A stretch of DNA of 64,000 nucleotides from Onthophagus taurus (taxonomy: Eukaryota > Arthropoda > Insecta > Coleoptera > Scarabaeidae), in the NCBI RefSeq assembly GCF_036711975.1, contig NC_091972.1:6763001-6827000 (forward strand), read 5' to 3'. The stretch's first letter is position 1; every line of letters starts with the position of its first letter. Positions 47,870-58,321 of the stretch are shown piece by piece. The notes beneath the pieces were generated by a model. That model was not told the origin of the DNA and ran no database searches. It saw nothing but the letters and a program-made list of their open reading frames with translations. The translations under genes and the position numbers were made by a program.

Positions 47870-50800
47870 ATGTTGCCGTCTAAAGAAGAATTAAGAAGAG
47901 CTTTGGATTTTATAGGGCAAACCCCGGATGAGAAAGTAATTAACAAATGTAAGTTATTAAAAGGAAATTAAAGTTTTGTTAACATAACCTAAAACTAAAT
48001 CTTTCTTAAATTATTGATACTTAGGTTTGGAATTATGTACAAAATACAATATCCTTGTAGAGGATTTCGTTGACCAATGGTCAGCGTTTACTATAACAAA
48101 TTTAAAGAATGGCCCTATAACTTTGGATGGAATTTTGTTGATGGAACGGAAAGAACTTGCAAAATTAAATGATCTGAATAGTTCAATAGCAAAGTATCCT
48201 TTATAAAACAATTAAAAAATACTAATTAAGAATAAAAACAAAGATTTTTTCCTTAGGCTTTGTGTAGATCAGATATAGTTCCTGGAACACCTCAACAACC
48301 CAAGGTAATTTGTTTTATGTCTTCTTCTTATTTTATATCATTTTTTTATTTAATCCATCTTAAACAGTTATCCTCCATATTTTTCTCTTATACTCGCTTC
48401 TTGCTTCACACAGTTGAATGCTCTTTCGTTGTATACTCGCCTTCTCAACGTTTCGTCTTCGTCATTCACGATTAACCGACGTCGGTTGGAATGAAACGAA
48501 AACACTTCACGTCATTTCTATTAGTTGCACTTGCGCACAAGACGCTCGTAACTTTTCTGAGAACTTTTTCAAGGTTGTTTGTTTCTTCGGCAGCCATTTG
48601 TTAAAATCTGGAGAAGACGCTTGCCTTTTCAATCCGTTTTTTCTTATTCCCCAAAATAATTTCAAGTGCCCCAAGTGTTTCAGTGAATTAATTTTATGAT
48701 AACAAATTTAATGTTGACTCGACAACCTGTTGCGCGTACACGCGTCGTAACTCTGTCTATGAAATCGCGGTGTTTTTTGTTTCGTTTCCGTTTCGGAAGA
48801 AACAATGCAACGAGAGTTTTGTTGCGTTTTCGGAATGTGTAAACAAATTTTTTCGCGTTTTTCATTTGTTTTTGTGAGGGGTCGTTTGTTTTATATTTTT
48901 TTGTTTTCGAAGTTCTTTTGTTCTGTGATACTCATTTTCTTCGTTGTGGACGAAGAAATTTTCGTTTTCTTGTTGTTTTCAATGAGTTTGGGTCTGGTGC
49001 ACGTTAAATTTTTTTGTATTGTGACTAGATCCACACTCATTAAAAAAAACATGGGAAATACATACTAAAAAAATGGAAGCTTTGAATGAAGAAAGGAAAA
49101 AAAAATTTTTCTTTTTGTTGCAAATTTGTATCGGTGAGTAGGATCTGGTTCGTGGAGTTTTTAAAAATCATGACTAGATCCATACTCGTCTATTCATGTT
49201 TGCTAGAAATGGGGTTATTAAAAAAATTGTACTTAACCTTAAATTCGATAAAGTTTGTTTTATTATTATAAATAATTATCAAAGAATAAAAATTAATTTT
49301 AAATCATTAAATAGGCCTTTTTTTTTGGTTCATACTCTTTATAAAGAAAATAAATTTTAATTTTTATGTTTCAGAAAAAGAAGGAAATTGAAAATGTTGA
49401 AGTTAATGGTGGTGATAAAATCGTTTTTGAACCTAAAAGTAATAACAAAGTTGAAAATGAATTTGAAGAGTAAGTATATTTTGAAATTAAAGGAGGGTTG
49501 CAAAAAAAAATAATTCTTGGTATGAAATCAAGTTTATTTTTGATAAGAATTATCAAAACTCTTACTAATTGGTTTGTGAAATACAATCCATTTAAGCATA
49601 AAAGAATTTTTTATGTTGAGAGTAACAATTTGTTATAAAAATCATCTCCAAAATTAACCCTGCATGTTTATTCACACCAACAAAACATAATTATAACAGA
49701 AAACATAAAAAATAATAAATGTATATACAGTGCTGTGCAAAATAATAGGTGTGACTTGAAAAATGTATTTTAGTCGTAAAATATATAAGGGTAAAAGAGT
49801 AATACATAAAATTAGAATTACTAATTGATTGTTTCTCAAAACAAACATTATTCAATAAATAATAACAATACAACAATAAAAAATAAAAGAACACTTTAAC
49901 GCCTTTGCAAAATAATAGGTGCATGCATTAAATTAATAAAAATAATATGGTTTTACTGAAAAATAAAAGAAAAACGGTATAATACAACATTTAAAATTAA
50001 TATTTTATTGTCTGCGGTTTTTTAGCGCTGTTGCGCATTGACTAGTCATGGACTCCATTAACCAGCGACACCTTTCCAAATTCGACTGCACTCCATAAAT
50101 CCTTTTTAATTAAGTAACGTTTATTACCAATTGCTACATCTCCCCATAGATGCTCAATTGGATTAAGGTCAGGAAATTGACCTGATACATCGATTTTCCT
50201 TTCAGCAAACCAAGTCTTTGCTGCCCTGGAAGTGTGTTTGGGGTCGTTGTCTTGCTGAAACTTTCACCACAGAGGCATATTGTCATCAGCATAGGGCAAC
50301 ATGGTATTTTCCAGTATGTTGATGTAGCCATATTGATTTAAAGTGCCCTGTTTCTAAAAAATTGGGCCAATTCCATACCAGCTACAAACCATTATGCTTC
50401 CCCCACCATGTTTTATTGTTTTGTGGGTGTACTACTCAGAGCGATTTGAGCGATTTCGGCTTAATTAGTCAAAAGATATACAATTTCACCTGATAAAGTC
50501 GAACCTGTTCTAACTAAGCTTTAAAGAAGTTGCTTTGCTTTTTCTTTTAATTGTTGATATTTGACATGTGCTAAAGATTAAGCTATGCGACGTAGTGCTT
50601 AACTAGAGTAACCTGTTATAAATAAACAATTAATAAAGACATATGATTAAGTACTTATTTAGTATAACTAATGTAACTGTATTATAATCACAGAATAATT
50701 TATTCTGTGATGATACCAAAATTCGTGTAAAATTAAAATGAGTTATGTCGTCGTACTGAACAGTTTAGGCCAAGTTTTTTTACTGCAGTGCCAATTTTGG

Positions 50801-52874
50801 TATTCTGTCATATTGCATTCTTTGCACGTGGTCCACCCATTTCTCTTTGTATTCTTTGATTTTGTCGTTAACTGCGAAAATTTCCAGTTCCTCTCTAATA
50901 TCTTCGTTTCTGATATGATCCGATTTGTTAAAGCAAGGCTTAGGTTTTTCCTTGTCATCCATGCTTCGCTGCCATACTTCAGGGGCGATATTGCCATTGT
51001 CTTATAAAATTTCATTTGAGTATCCTTCCTGCGTTTATTACCCAAAGTTGTTAAATCAGATTAACTAAAAGTGTCAATTTTCTATAAATGCCATTGTTTT
51101 TGTCTTAGAGATTTCGCATTTGTAATCCCTACTTATGGTATTAAACAAGTATACGGCTTTTTGAAGGTTATCTTCTGATGTAGTAACAAAATTATGTGTA
51201 CTACATTATCAAAGAGCAAGAAATATTATATGAGCTAAAAACAATCCCTAATTTATGATGTTTTGGAGTGGCGCACGTCTAAATTAGAAAAATAATTGAA
51301 CAATTATCGAAAACATTCAATGATTTTCAATTTCTAGATATAAGTATTGCTAGAATTCGTTGTTTTTGACACCATTAAAGAACGAATTTATTTATTCATC
51401 AACATTTTCTTTCATATAAATTAAGACTTTATTTTTCTTCAACTTAGGAAAATATTAATGCAATCTTACTCTGAACGATCTGATTCTGGACAAATACTTC
51501 TAACCCATGGACCAGATTTAACAGAAACATTTACACAAACAAATCAAAAAACGACTGTAAAAATTCTTTCGGATTCGATTTGGTATAATCCGGAAAAGTT
51601 TCGATTTCTACACGCAACACAAGTAAAAATTGCGGACGTTTTTAATGAAACTATCGATTCTTTAACAAATTCGATTCTGACCAAATCAAATTTAAATAAA
51701 AATGATGTAAGTTTAAAACAAGATCAAAATTCGTTTAAAAACAATAATTAAACATTATTTTTGCAGGAAAATACAATTTGTTGTGGAAGAATTACTTCGG
51801 AGGATATAAATAAATTAAATTTAAATACCGTAAAATTAGAATCTTCTTTTAATAATAAAGGAGCCAAAACTAGTTTGATTAATATTAGTCAAACGAAATC
51901 TTTTAGTTTATTTCCGGGTCAAATTGTTGCTGTTGATGGTTTGCCTGGTAAAGGTAATAAATTTATAGCAAAGACGTTTTACACGAAAGCCAATTTGGAA
52001 TTTTCAAGAAACGAAAGAGATCTCGGTGAAGATTATTTACAAATCGTCGTAGCTGTTGGACCATATACAACGGCTGATAACTTCTTATACGAGCCATTAC
52101 AAGATCTTTTAAAATACGTCGTCGAAATAAAACCGAACATTTTAATTTTACTCGGTCCATTTCTTGATTTTTCTCACTCTCAAATGATTAATATGACCGA
52201 AACTTTTCAATCTTACTTTGATAATTTAATCCAAACCATAATGGAATGTTTTAAGTAAGTTTTAAATTAAAATATTTTGTCTTTATTTATTTTTGGTTAC
52301 AATTTTAGTTTTGAAATTAAAGTTGTTTTGGTTCCTTCCGATAAAGATGCCAATCATTTTCCGATCTTTCCTACACCGTCTTATGACATTAAAGAAAAAT
52401 ATCCGAACTTAATTTGTGCCCCAAATCCATGTTTGTTGGATATTAACGGGATTGTTATTGGGACGAGTTCTATGGATATTTTATTTCATTTATCAAAAGA
52501 AGAAATAGCCAGGTATACATATTTTTAGGTTTTTTATTGTTAATATAATATACAATTTATTTTTTAGAAAGCCGAATAATACAGATAGAATGGCTCGGTT
52601 GGCATCTCATTTAATTGAGCAAAAATCTTTTTATCCGTTATATCCAAATGATAATGATTCTACTATAGATTATACAAGCTTGTTGAAGAACTGTGAAATG
52701 AAAGTAAAACCTAACATTTTAATTACACCATCAATTTTGCGATATTGTATTAAAGATCTTGGTGGTTGTTTATTTGTTAATCCAGAAAGACTAGTTAAAA
52801 ATTATGTTGGTGGTACTTTTGCTGTTATTAATGTTAATTCAAATGATATTTCTTGTCAAATTAGAAAAATTTAG
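47870..52874 (+). CDS. POLA2: DNA polymerase alpha, B (70-kDa) subunit
   Basis: Eight exons: 47870-47948, 48025-48193, 48268-48304, 49375-49469, 51448-51706, 51767-52254, 52309-52512, 52568-52874. All phases agree; 545 residues (human 598). The N-terminal part is poorly conserved and includes a VPGTPQQPKKKKE stretch, probably the flexible linker. The OB fold contains FSLFPGQIVAVDGLPG. The inactive calcineurin-like phosphoesterase domain follows, with VAVGPYTTADNFLYEPLQDL, NILILLGPFLDF, VVLVPSDKDANH, SFYPLYPNDN and NPERLVKNYVGGTFAVINVN at the end. The subunit tethers the catalytic p180 subunit of the polymerase alpha-primase complex and is needed for replication initiation. The 37-bp exon 3 is the least certain: its frame-consistent acceptor is TGTGTAG at 48267, not the CCTTAG 11 bp earlier. 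Confidence 0.93.
48305..49374 (+). other. POLA2 intron 3
   Basis: T-rich intronic DNA of 1.07 kb. Short frames at 48,418-49,271 are rich in Phe/Cys and carry no domain. No mobile element was recognised. Confidence 0.5.
49728..50450 (-). mobile_element. Tc1-like transposon, POLA2 intron 4, with IR/DR-type end
   Basis: After TA the left end begins CAGTGCTGTGCAAAATAATA (49728). GCAAAATAATAGGTG at 49737 recurs at 49907, a spacing of 170 bp, like the paired direct repeats (IR/DR) in ends of Sleeping Beauty-type Tc1 elements. On the minus strand the coding remains read MVGGSIMV (about 50,390), FQQDNDPKHTSRAAKTWFAE (about 50,225-50,265) and FPDLNPIEHLWGDV (50,140-50,180), the region of the second and third catalytic acidic residues. 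Stops interrupt it and the far end is missing. Confidence 0.88.
50738..51060 (-). mobile_element. LINE 3' coding fragment, POLA2 intron 4
   Basis: Minus-strand frames read MKFYKTMAISPLKYGSEAWM and, one frame over, 'NEDIREELEIFAVNDKIKEY' and 'WVDHVQRMQYDRIPKLAL'. This is the post-RT region of insect LINEs ('kfYktlavPtLlYGsE.W', 'NedIR.eL.I..i.dkI.eYr..W..Hl.RM...RiPk'). One frame shift separates the parts. It belongs to the same broad family as the pieces at 32.2, 36.8 and 58.7 kb. Confidence 0.85.
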
Positions 52875-52879
52875 TTGTA

Positions 52880-52885
52880 AATAAA
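52880..52885 (+). terminator. Polyadenylation signal of POLA2
   Basis: AATAAA begins only 5 nt after the TAG stop, predicting a very short 3' UTR. Confidence 0.5.
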
Positions 52886-52949
52886 AATTATGTTAATCAA
52901 AATTGTTTTAATTTTAATCATAGTTTATTGTAAGGAAATTAAAAGTTCA

Positions 52950-53118
52950 TTGAAAGGGGAGAGCTTGCCTGGTACACTGATGCTTCAAAGACAGTTGGAT
53001 ACAGAGTAGGTATGGGCATTAGTTGACCAAATAGCTGCATTAAATTGCCCCTCAGCTCTTTTTGCTATAAACTTCTACACTGTTTTGAACTTAGAAAAGG
53101 GACAGATTGTAGTAATGG
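52950..53118 (+). mobile_element. LINE ribonuclease H, left part, interrupted by a hAT element
   Basis: The frame reads 'LAWYTDASKTVGYRVGMGIS' (about 52,967-53,030), the start of an R1-type RNase H domain with the TDAS active-site block. It stops at TAATGG (53113-53118) and continues in the same reading sense at 56,319, 3.2 kb away, after another TAATGG. It is the outermost layer of a transposon nest. Confidence 0.75.
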
Positions 53119-54453
53119 GCACTATCGAATAATTCGATACATAATTAAAATAAAAATATCGAAAGTAAGCTATTCATTCAGTCATTTAATAAGAGTCGTC
53201 TGACAGTATTAATACTAAACAATATTATAAATATATTACTTAAAATAGATTTAAATCCCAGAAAGTCTGTTTCAACTTTCATTCATAATTTTTGTGGCGC
53301 ATCGAAAATTTAATTAGATTCTGAGTTTGTGTTATAAAAGACATCTCTAAATATTCTCTTACAATCAAAGTTGCGTTCGTGCTTGCTGTTGAACCGTTTT
53401 TCAAAGTGACAACTCGATCAAAATGGTACCAATGTTTTTTTCATCATCGATATTGTTAGTTACAATTTCAACTGTCTCACTTTTATTTTACAAAATAGAC
53501 GACATTTCAGTAATAATTTTTGCACTGTGTCTGCATTTTCCTCATCACCAAAAGCAGCTTTTTTAAATCGATTTGATTCTAAAATACCAAGTCGTCTTCT
53601 AACATTAATTTGTAAAGCAAGTTTTAAACGTTCTACTGGTTGTTTCTTATAGCGAAATGGTTGCATATTTCCCACCTGACAATTCAATATTCATCTTTCC
53701 AAATGGTTTCAAGATGGAGACTAAGTCTGTCAACATATCGCATTGTTGCTGTAATGAATTCTGGAGCTCATGGTAACGATGTTATAGCAGCTGATAGTGG
53801 GTCCTTATCGCTAAAAGTTTTTCTGTTATAATTAAAAAAGAATTCCATCTAGTAGACATCTTGTTTCACTTTTAGCTCAGGGTATCCTATTTGTGTTTGC
53901 ATACTTTTTAATTTTTCAAATGCCACTATGTTGTGCTTAAAATGAGCTACATTTCTTTATCAGTTGCAATACCGGTTTCCTTGAGTTTATGGCATCTAAA
54001 ATTTAAAAATAAATTAAACGAAAAACTGTCAAAATATCATGTCCTAATAAAAATATAACCGGTTTCCGGCATTTCGCGGCAAATTCCCTTTCTGATGGGC
54101 TAATAAAATACGGGGCATACTATTTAAAATTTTCACTTTCTTGCCATTGAATACGGAAAATAGGTATAGTAGACGCCACGAAAGCTGGCAGTAAATCGTT
54201 TTCCGCTCTTACAAATGCCATACGTAGTTCACAAACCGCTACAGAGTAATGTGTGTTAGAAAGAGATAGCAATAGTTTAATATGTCTGCTGTACAATTCA
54301 AATGGCCACGTCGAAAAAGTACGTCTGTTCTTCTAAGGGATGTAACTCTATAATTATAACCTCAAATCCAAACGTCTTGTCAGCGTTGTCATGAATCTGT
54401 TAGTGTTTTCACAAGCCGAAAATGTTTTGTTTGAAAGGAAAATCATTAATTAG

Positions 54454-55271
54454 TAGGGCCCGGAACTTTTGTAACGGTACGATACGATTTACCCCCTCCA
54501 CTTGTTCTCCTAGAAAATGAGTCGGTGGCGTCAAGTCAACTCACCTGATCGGTTGTTATTGACGACCGACGATCGGTTTTTTATTGCGCATCAATGTCAA
54601 CATTGTCAACTGTCAGTAAGATTTTACTGTTGTTCAAATGTGCAGTATTCGACGCTTTTCATCCGCATAATTTCGTCAAATTTGCTATTTATCTTTCTTT
54701 AGTTACCTTTAATTGGAATTTGGAGTTCTGTTTGAGTTCGTATTATAGTTTTTTTTTTAAGAATTGTTTTTAGTTTCCCTTTGTGGTAAAATTGTTGTTC
54801 GTATTTGAAAATTGTTCAACAAATTGCCGAAAACAATATACCTTTAACTCTTAAGGAAAAATATGGTTCAATAGCTCAGTATTTTATTTATGCTCCACTT
54901 ACAAGTTGTGATGTTAAAAGATCATTTTCTAGGTACAAACACATTTTAACGTCAACTAGAACGTCATTTACAGATGAAAATTTAGGGATGATTGTTTCAA
55001 TATACATTAACAGCAATATTTTTATATCCGTATCCGATTTGTGATTGATATTACAAATCGGATCCTGTTTGTTTGAATTAAAGTTATAAAATACATTTTT
55101 TTTTAATATTTTCAAATCGTACTGACAGTTGACACTGACGTGTAATAAACCGATTGTCGGTCGTCAACAACAACCGATGAGGTGAGTTGACTGACCCCAC
55201 CACCTTATTTTCTAGGAGAACAAGTGGAGGGGGTAAATCGTATCGTTCCGTTACAAAAGTTCCGTGCCCTA
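54454..55271 (+). mobile_element. 818-bp hAT mini-element with 8-bp target duplication and long inverted ends
   Basis: The direct repeat TTAATTAG occurs exactly at both sides (54446-54453 and 55272-55279), the 8-bp duplication diagnostic of hAT insertion. The ends start TAGGGCCCGGAACTTTTGTA and, inverted, TAGGGCACGGAACTTTTGTA. The inverted repeats extend about 160-175 bp (54454-~54628 and ~55112-55271), much longer than the 10-25 bp usual in hAT. The centre encodes the hAT dimerisation region only. An intact duplication and well-paired arms indicate a fairly young, non-autonomous insertion. Confidence 0.92.
54805..55044 (+). pseudogene. hAT C-terminal dimerisation domain remnant
   Basis: A 79-codon frame includes YAPLTSCDVKRSFSRYKHIL and SFTDENLGMIVSIYIN, matching 'apltSvdvERsFS.yk.iltd.R.sft.eNl...l.i..N' of the hATC domain. 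The catalytic domain and DNA-binding finger are absent, so it cannot encode an active transposase. It is unrelated in position and strand to the surrounding ZBED-type hAT copy. Confidence 0.85.
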
Positions 55272-55279
55272 TTAATTAG

Positions 55280-55800
55280 ACTAATAACTTTGACGTTTGA
55301 CATATAACCTCCGTTACTAACATAACCTACATATAAATGTATGTGGTGACATAATCAAAGTCGTACGTCCATATCTTGATTCATACCATTTTTAAGCGAT
55401 CTGTCACTGCCAGCTCTCGTGGTTTCTAGTATATTTAACTTTTTGACCATCTGTACAAGATACTGTGACACGAAAATGACAATCTATTTGACAACATTTG
55501 AAGAGTAATCGTACCAATTCAGAGCTTTTTTGAATGAACGTTTGCTGAGATATCGAGTTTTAAAGAGCATGGTGAAAATTGACAAGAAAAATTTAAAATC
55601 AAAATAACTCGAAAACGAAAAGCGCTAGGTACCAATAACTTTTATGAAAGTCAACTTATTTTTTCGCATATAATTAAAAGGTGCAATAAAAACTATAGCA
55701 ATATATTTAAAATAACGAAGTTGTGATCTTCCGACCGGAAGTGGCCACCATCTTGAAAATATTTTAGATCGAAAGGTCGGTGTGAACCTCCCACATAAAC
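55280..55800. other. Right flank of the nested insertion
   Basis: AT-rich non-coding DNA with a GACCGGAAGTGGCCACCATC patch near 55,733. It lies between the hAT mini-element and the resumed ZBED-type hAT coding region. No further signature was seen. Confidence 0.35.
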
Positions 55801-56318
55801 TAAATTTCAGAAATGTAGATGCAATGGAATAGAAGTAAAACGGGTGTTGCTGACTTTTTGGCGGACACTGTATTTAAAGTATGCGCAAAACGGATGATAT
55901 CTTTTTTTAGGTTTGTCAATTATTGCATTTTTTATATTAGCACCGTTGTCACTAACAATGGTAATTATTTTATCCTGAATTTCCCAAACATTGAAAGGCT
56001 TCCGGTATTTCCTTCGTTACAAAAACAGCATTATGTATTAAGTCGTTGTAAAAAAGTGACTAGTTACTGAAAAAAATGCTTTATTGCTGTCAGAAGTCTA
56101 TATAACTTTTGCTAATATTATTTTAACTTTCTCACAAATTTGATCATATGTGGTAGGTAATATTTTCGAACATAACAGCTGTTGATCTTGGGTTGATGTT
56201 GAGGGATCTCCTAATTGTTGGAATTGATCTTGCTTGCGCCGTAAATGGTCGCGGATGTTGAACGTGTTACCACTGAATTTTTGAAGGTGAAACATTTACA
56301 CAGACAGTCGGGGCGCCC

Positions 56319-56960
56319 TAATGGCAATTCAGGTCTACACGTGTGACTCCGCACTGATTAGAGAGTGTATCAGCAACCTGAGAGAACTCGCGATAATGTT
56401 ACCTACTCTATGGTGGGTTCCAGGTCACAAAGACATTGAGGGCAATAAAAAGTTGGCTAAAGAGGCAGTGAAAACGTCCTTTCTTGGACCCCAACCTAGC
56501 AGTGGACTACAAAAAAGCCACTTAAAACAGGCAATCAATAATTGGGAGGCCACAAAGGTAACCTTGAAAAGGTTTTCCAGGTCACAAGTATGATAATTCC
56601 GTCGCAAAACAAAACCAAAGAGGTTTTATACCTCATCAAAGGCGATCTAAGGTCGCTCTCAGGCTTCCTGACCGGCCATGCGCTCCTAAAATACTACCTC
56701 TTCCATATTGGACAAGCTGAGGATCAAACTTGTTGACTTTGCAACAATGATTCAGAGACTTCTGGACATATACTGTGCGAATGAGTCGCCTAAGACACAA
56801 AATTTTCGGTAAAGTTCGCCTGAGACCTACCAATATAAAGGAAGCAATACTAAGGTTCAATCTTTGGAGGGCTTCAATTGCAATAGACCTTATAGATCAC
56901 TGTGAAGAGAGGGGCCATTCCCCTCAGTCCAACAGCAATAATAATTTTTTATTAATTATA
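56319..56960 (+). mobile_element. LINE ribonuclease H, right part, and C-terminal region
   Basis: The frame resumes as MAIQVYTCDSALIRECISNL, then LPTLWWVPGHKDIEGNKKLA (His/Asp block of RNase H), LKQAINNWEATK, and 'LSGFLTGHALLKYYLFHIGQ' with 'TCLCNND.ETSGHILCE', the Cys/His C-terminal motif typical of R1/Loa-type LINEs. It joins the fragment at 52,950-53,118. It ends about 60 bp before the FARS2 stop codon and runs toward it. Confidence 0.85.
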
Positions 56961-57021
56961 ACAATTTTAATATTTTTTAATAACACAATAATAACAACCG
57001 TTTTATACAACTTATACAATT

Positions 57022-57027
57022 TTTATT
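57022..57027 (-). terminator. Polyadenylation signal overlapping the FARS2 stop
   Basis: The minus strand reads TAATAAAAATTG, so the stop codon and AATAAA share two bases, as in TRNT1. Confidence 0.45.
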
Positions 57028-58321
57028 ATCTAATTTTAACATTTAATTGTTCACTAGCACTTTTCTCAATTTCTTTATGAATAATATTAACTTCATCTTG
57101 ACTTAAAGTTTTCGCCATATGTCGATAGGTAATTTTATAACAATGACTTATTTTCCCACTTTTTGGATGTTTAAATTCATCGATTAAAGAAACTTGTTCG
57201 ATCATATCTCCTCCAATATTTCGTACCAAATCATAAAAATCATTGCTTGAATACCCATCAGGTAACCAAAAACTAATATCATTGTTGCACTGAGGAAATT
57301 GACTAATTGCTTTATACTCAATCTGTTTATAAATATCATCCGTTTTAAACTGATTCAAAAAACCAGAATCCTCAGACCAAAATAATCGTATATCGGGAAT
57401 GTTGTATAAACACATTGCGATTCTTTCTAATCCTAAACCGAACGCCCATCCAATTCGGTCGTTTACTCCTGAATTAGATAAAATGTTTTGTTTCATTATT
57501 CCGCAACCTAAAATTTCCATCCATTGCTCTTTATGCCAAACTTCTAATTCCCAAGATGGGTCTGTAAATGGAAAATATGTCTCCACCCATCGTTGCTTAA
57601 CATTACCAAACAATTCTTTTGCTAAACCTTCTAAAGTTGATTTTAAATCGTGTTCCATAACTTTAACAGCTTCTAAAGTATGACAGGCTTGTTTCGGCTG
57701 ACTTCTAATCCCATTTGTATTATTTCCCTTTTCAAATAACGATAACGATTCATCTTGTGGAAAAACTTTATCTCTTGTTTTTAATAAAACCCCATCAACT
57801 TGATGAAAAACTGGATAATGAGTTCGATCAATTTCATCCCGTCTATAAACATCTCCTATCACCAGAAAAGCATTTAAACCAGATTGAATTAATTCAGATT
57901 GATGTGCAGTTGTGTGCGCTCTCAGCAAATAATCTTTATTTAAATAATAACAGTCGCTTTTAGACCGCGAAGGGTGATCTTTTGGTATCAATAAAGAGTC
58001 AAAGTTTTGGTCCGTTGTTACAATTGGAGAAATATTTTCGTGCATAGAAAAAATAGGATTTCCACGATTCGTTACAAATCTTTTATAAAAATAATTAACA
58101 ATTCTTTGTCTTACCATCGATAGAGGGTGATATTTTTGAGTGTGGATGTTTTTACCGATGTGAGAAAGAATTTTTGGGGTTATATTTGTAAAATCGTCAT
58201 TTTTAAAACTTACGTTATTTATTACTAAATCAGTTTTTACATTCGGTTTTGCAACAGATGATAAAAGCCGAATATTATTTCTTTTGGGGTAAATCTTTAA
58301 AATATATCGAATTTCTAACAT
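57026..58321 (-). CDS. FARS2: Mitochondrial phenylalanyl-tRNA synthetase
   Basis: A single uninterrupted exon of 431 residues starts at ATG 58321. The first ~25 residues (MLEIRYILKIYPKRNNIRLL) are basic and lack acidic residues beyond position 3, a mitochondrial presequence. Class II core: NKDYLLRAHTTAHQSELI (about 128-145), motif 2 GDVYRRDEIDRTHYPVFHQV (156-175), DPSWELEVW near 254-262 and motif 3 GWAFGLGLERIAMCLYNIPD (291-310). The C-terminal anticodon-binding FDX-ACB domain runs from ISFWLPDGYSS (350) to the end. The enzyme is monomeric and charges mitochondrial tRNA-Phe. Length matches the family (human 451). It is intronless here, unlike most neighbours; its diverged codons and upstream promoter do not suggest a retrocopy, though one cannot be excluded without a second locus. 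Confidence 0.97.
   Translation of the reverse strand: MLEIRYILKIYPKRNNIRLLSSVAKPNVKTDLVINNVSFKNDDFTNITPKILSHIGKNIHTQKYHPLSMVRQRIVNYFYKRFVTNRGNPIFSMHENISPIVTTDQNFDSLLIPKDHPSRSKSDCYYLNKDYLLRAHTTAHQSELIQSGLNAFLVIGDVYRRDEIDRTHYPVFHQVDGVLLKTRDKVFPQDESLSLFEKGNNTNGIRSQPKQACHTLEAVKVMEHDLKSTLEGLAKELFGNVKQRWVETYFPFTDPSWELEVWHKEQWMEILGCGIMKQNILSNSGVNDRIGWAFGLGLERIAMCLYNIPDIRLFWSEDSGFLNQFKTDDIYKQIEYKAISQFPQCNNDISFWLPDGYSSNDFYDLVRNIGGDMIEQVSLIDEFKHPKSGKISHCYKITYRHMAKTLSQDEVNIIHKEIEKSASEQLNVKIR

Larger units (their letters stand above)
54010..55800. mobile_element. Unidentified insertion inside the hAT element
   Basis: This block separates adjacent hAT transposase segments, so it must have arrived later. 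A 27-bp inverted pair with four mismatches, ATAGTAGACGCCACGAAAGC... at 54166-54192 and its inverse at 55406-55432, frames its inner part and may be the terminal repeat of a non-autonomous element. Outer limits are uncertain. A hAT mini-element (54454-55271) sits inside. Confidence 0.5.
53119..56318 (-). mobile_element. ZBED-type hAT transposon, decayed, split by later insertions
   Basis: On the minus strand, from right to left: a BED-finger segment NTFNIRDHLRRK (about 56,220-56,260), 'KIITIVSDNGANIKNAI' (55,920-55,970) with the DDE-region Asp, 'FAHTLNTVSAKKSATPVL' (55,845-55,895), then after a gap of about 1.8 kb 'HNIVAFEKLKSMQTQIGYPE' (53,890-53,950), 'MSTRWNSFLIITEKLLAIR' (about 53,820-53,870) and 'NRFKKAAFGDEENADTVQKL' (53,500-53,570). 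The order is that of a hAT transposase. TAATGG occurs at both edges (53113-53118 and 56319-56324), fitting a decayed 8-bp target duplication. Stops and shifts are frequent: a dead copy. Confidence 0.8.

Noticed and set aside
55838-55875. TTTTTGGCGGACACTGTA looked like a Tc1 terminal repeat
   Set aside because: On the minus strand it translates as the hAT segment following FAHTLN (NTVSAKKSA), so it is hAT coding sequence.
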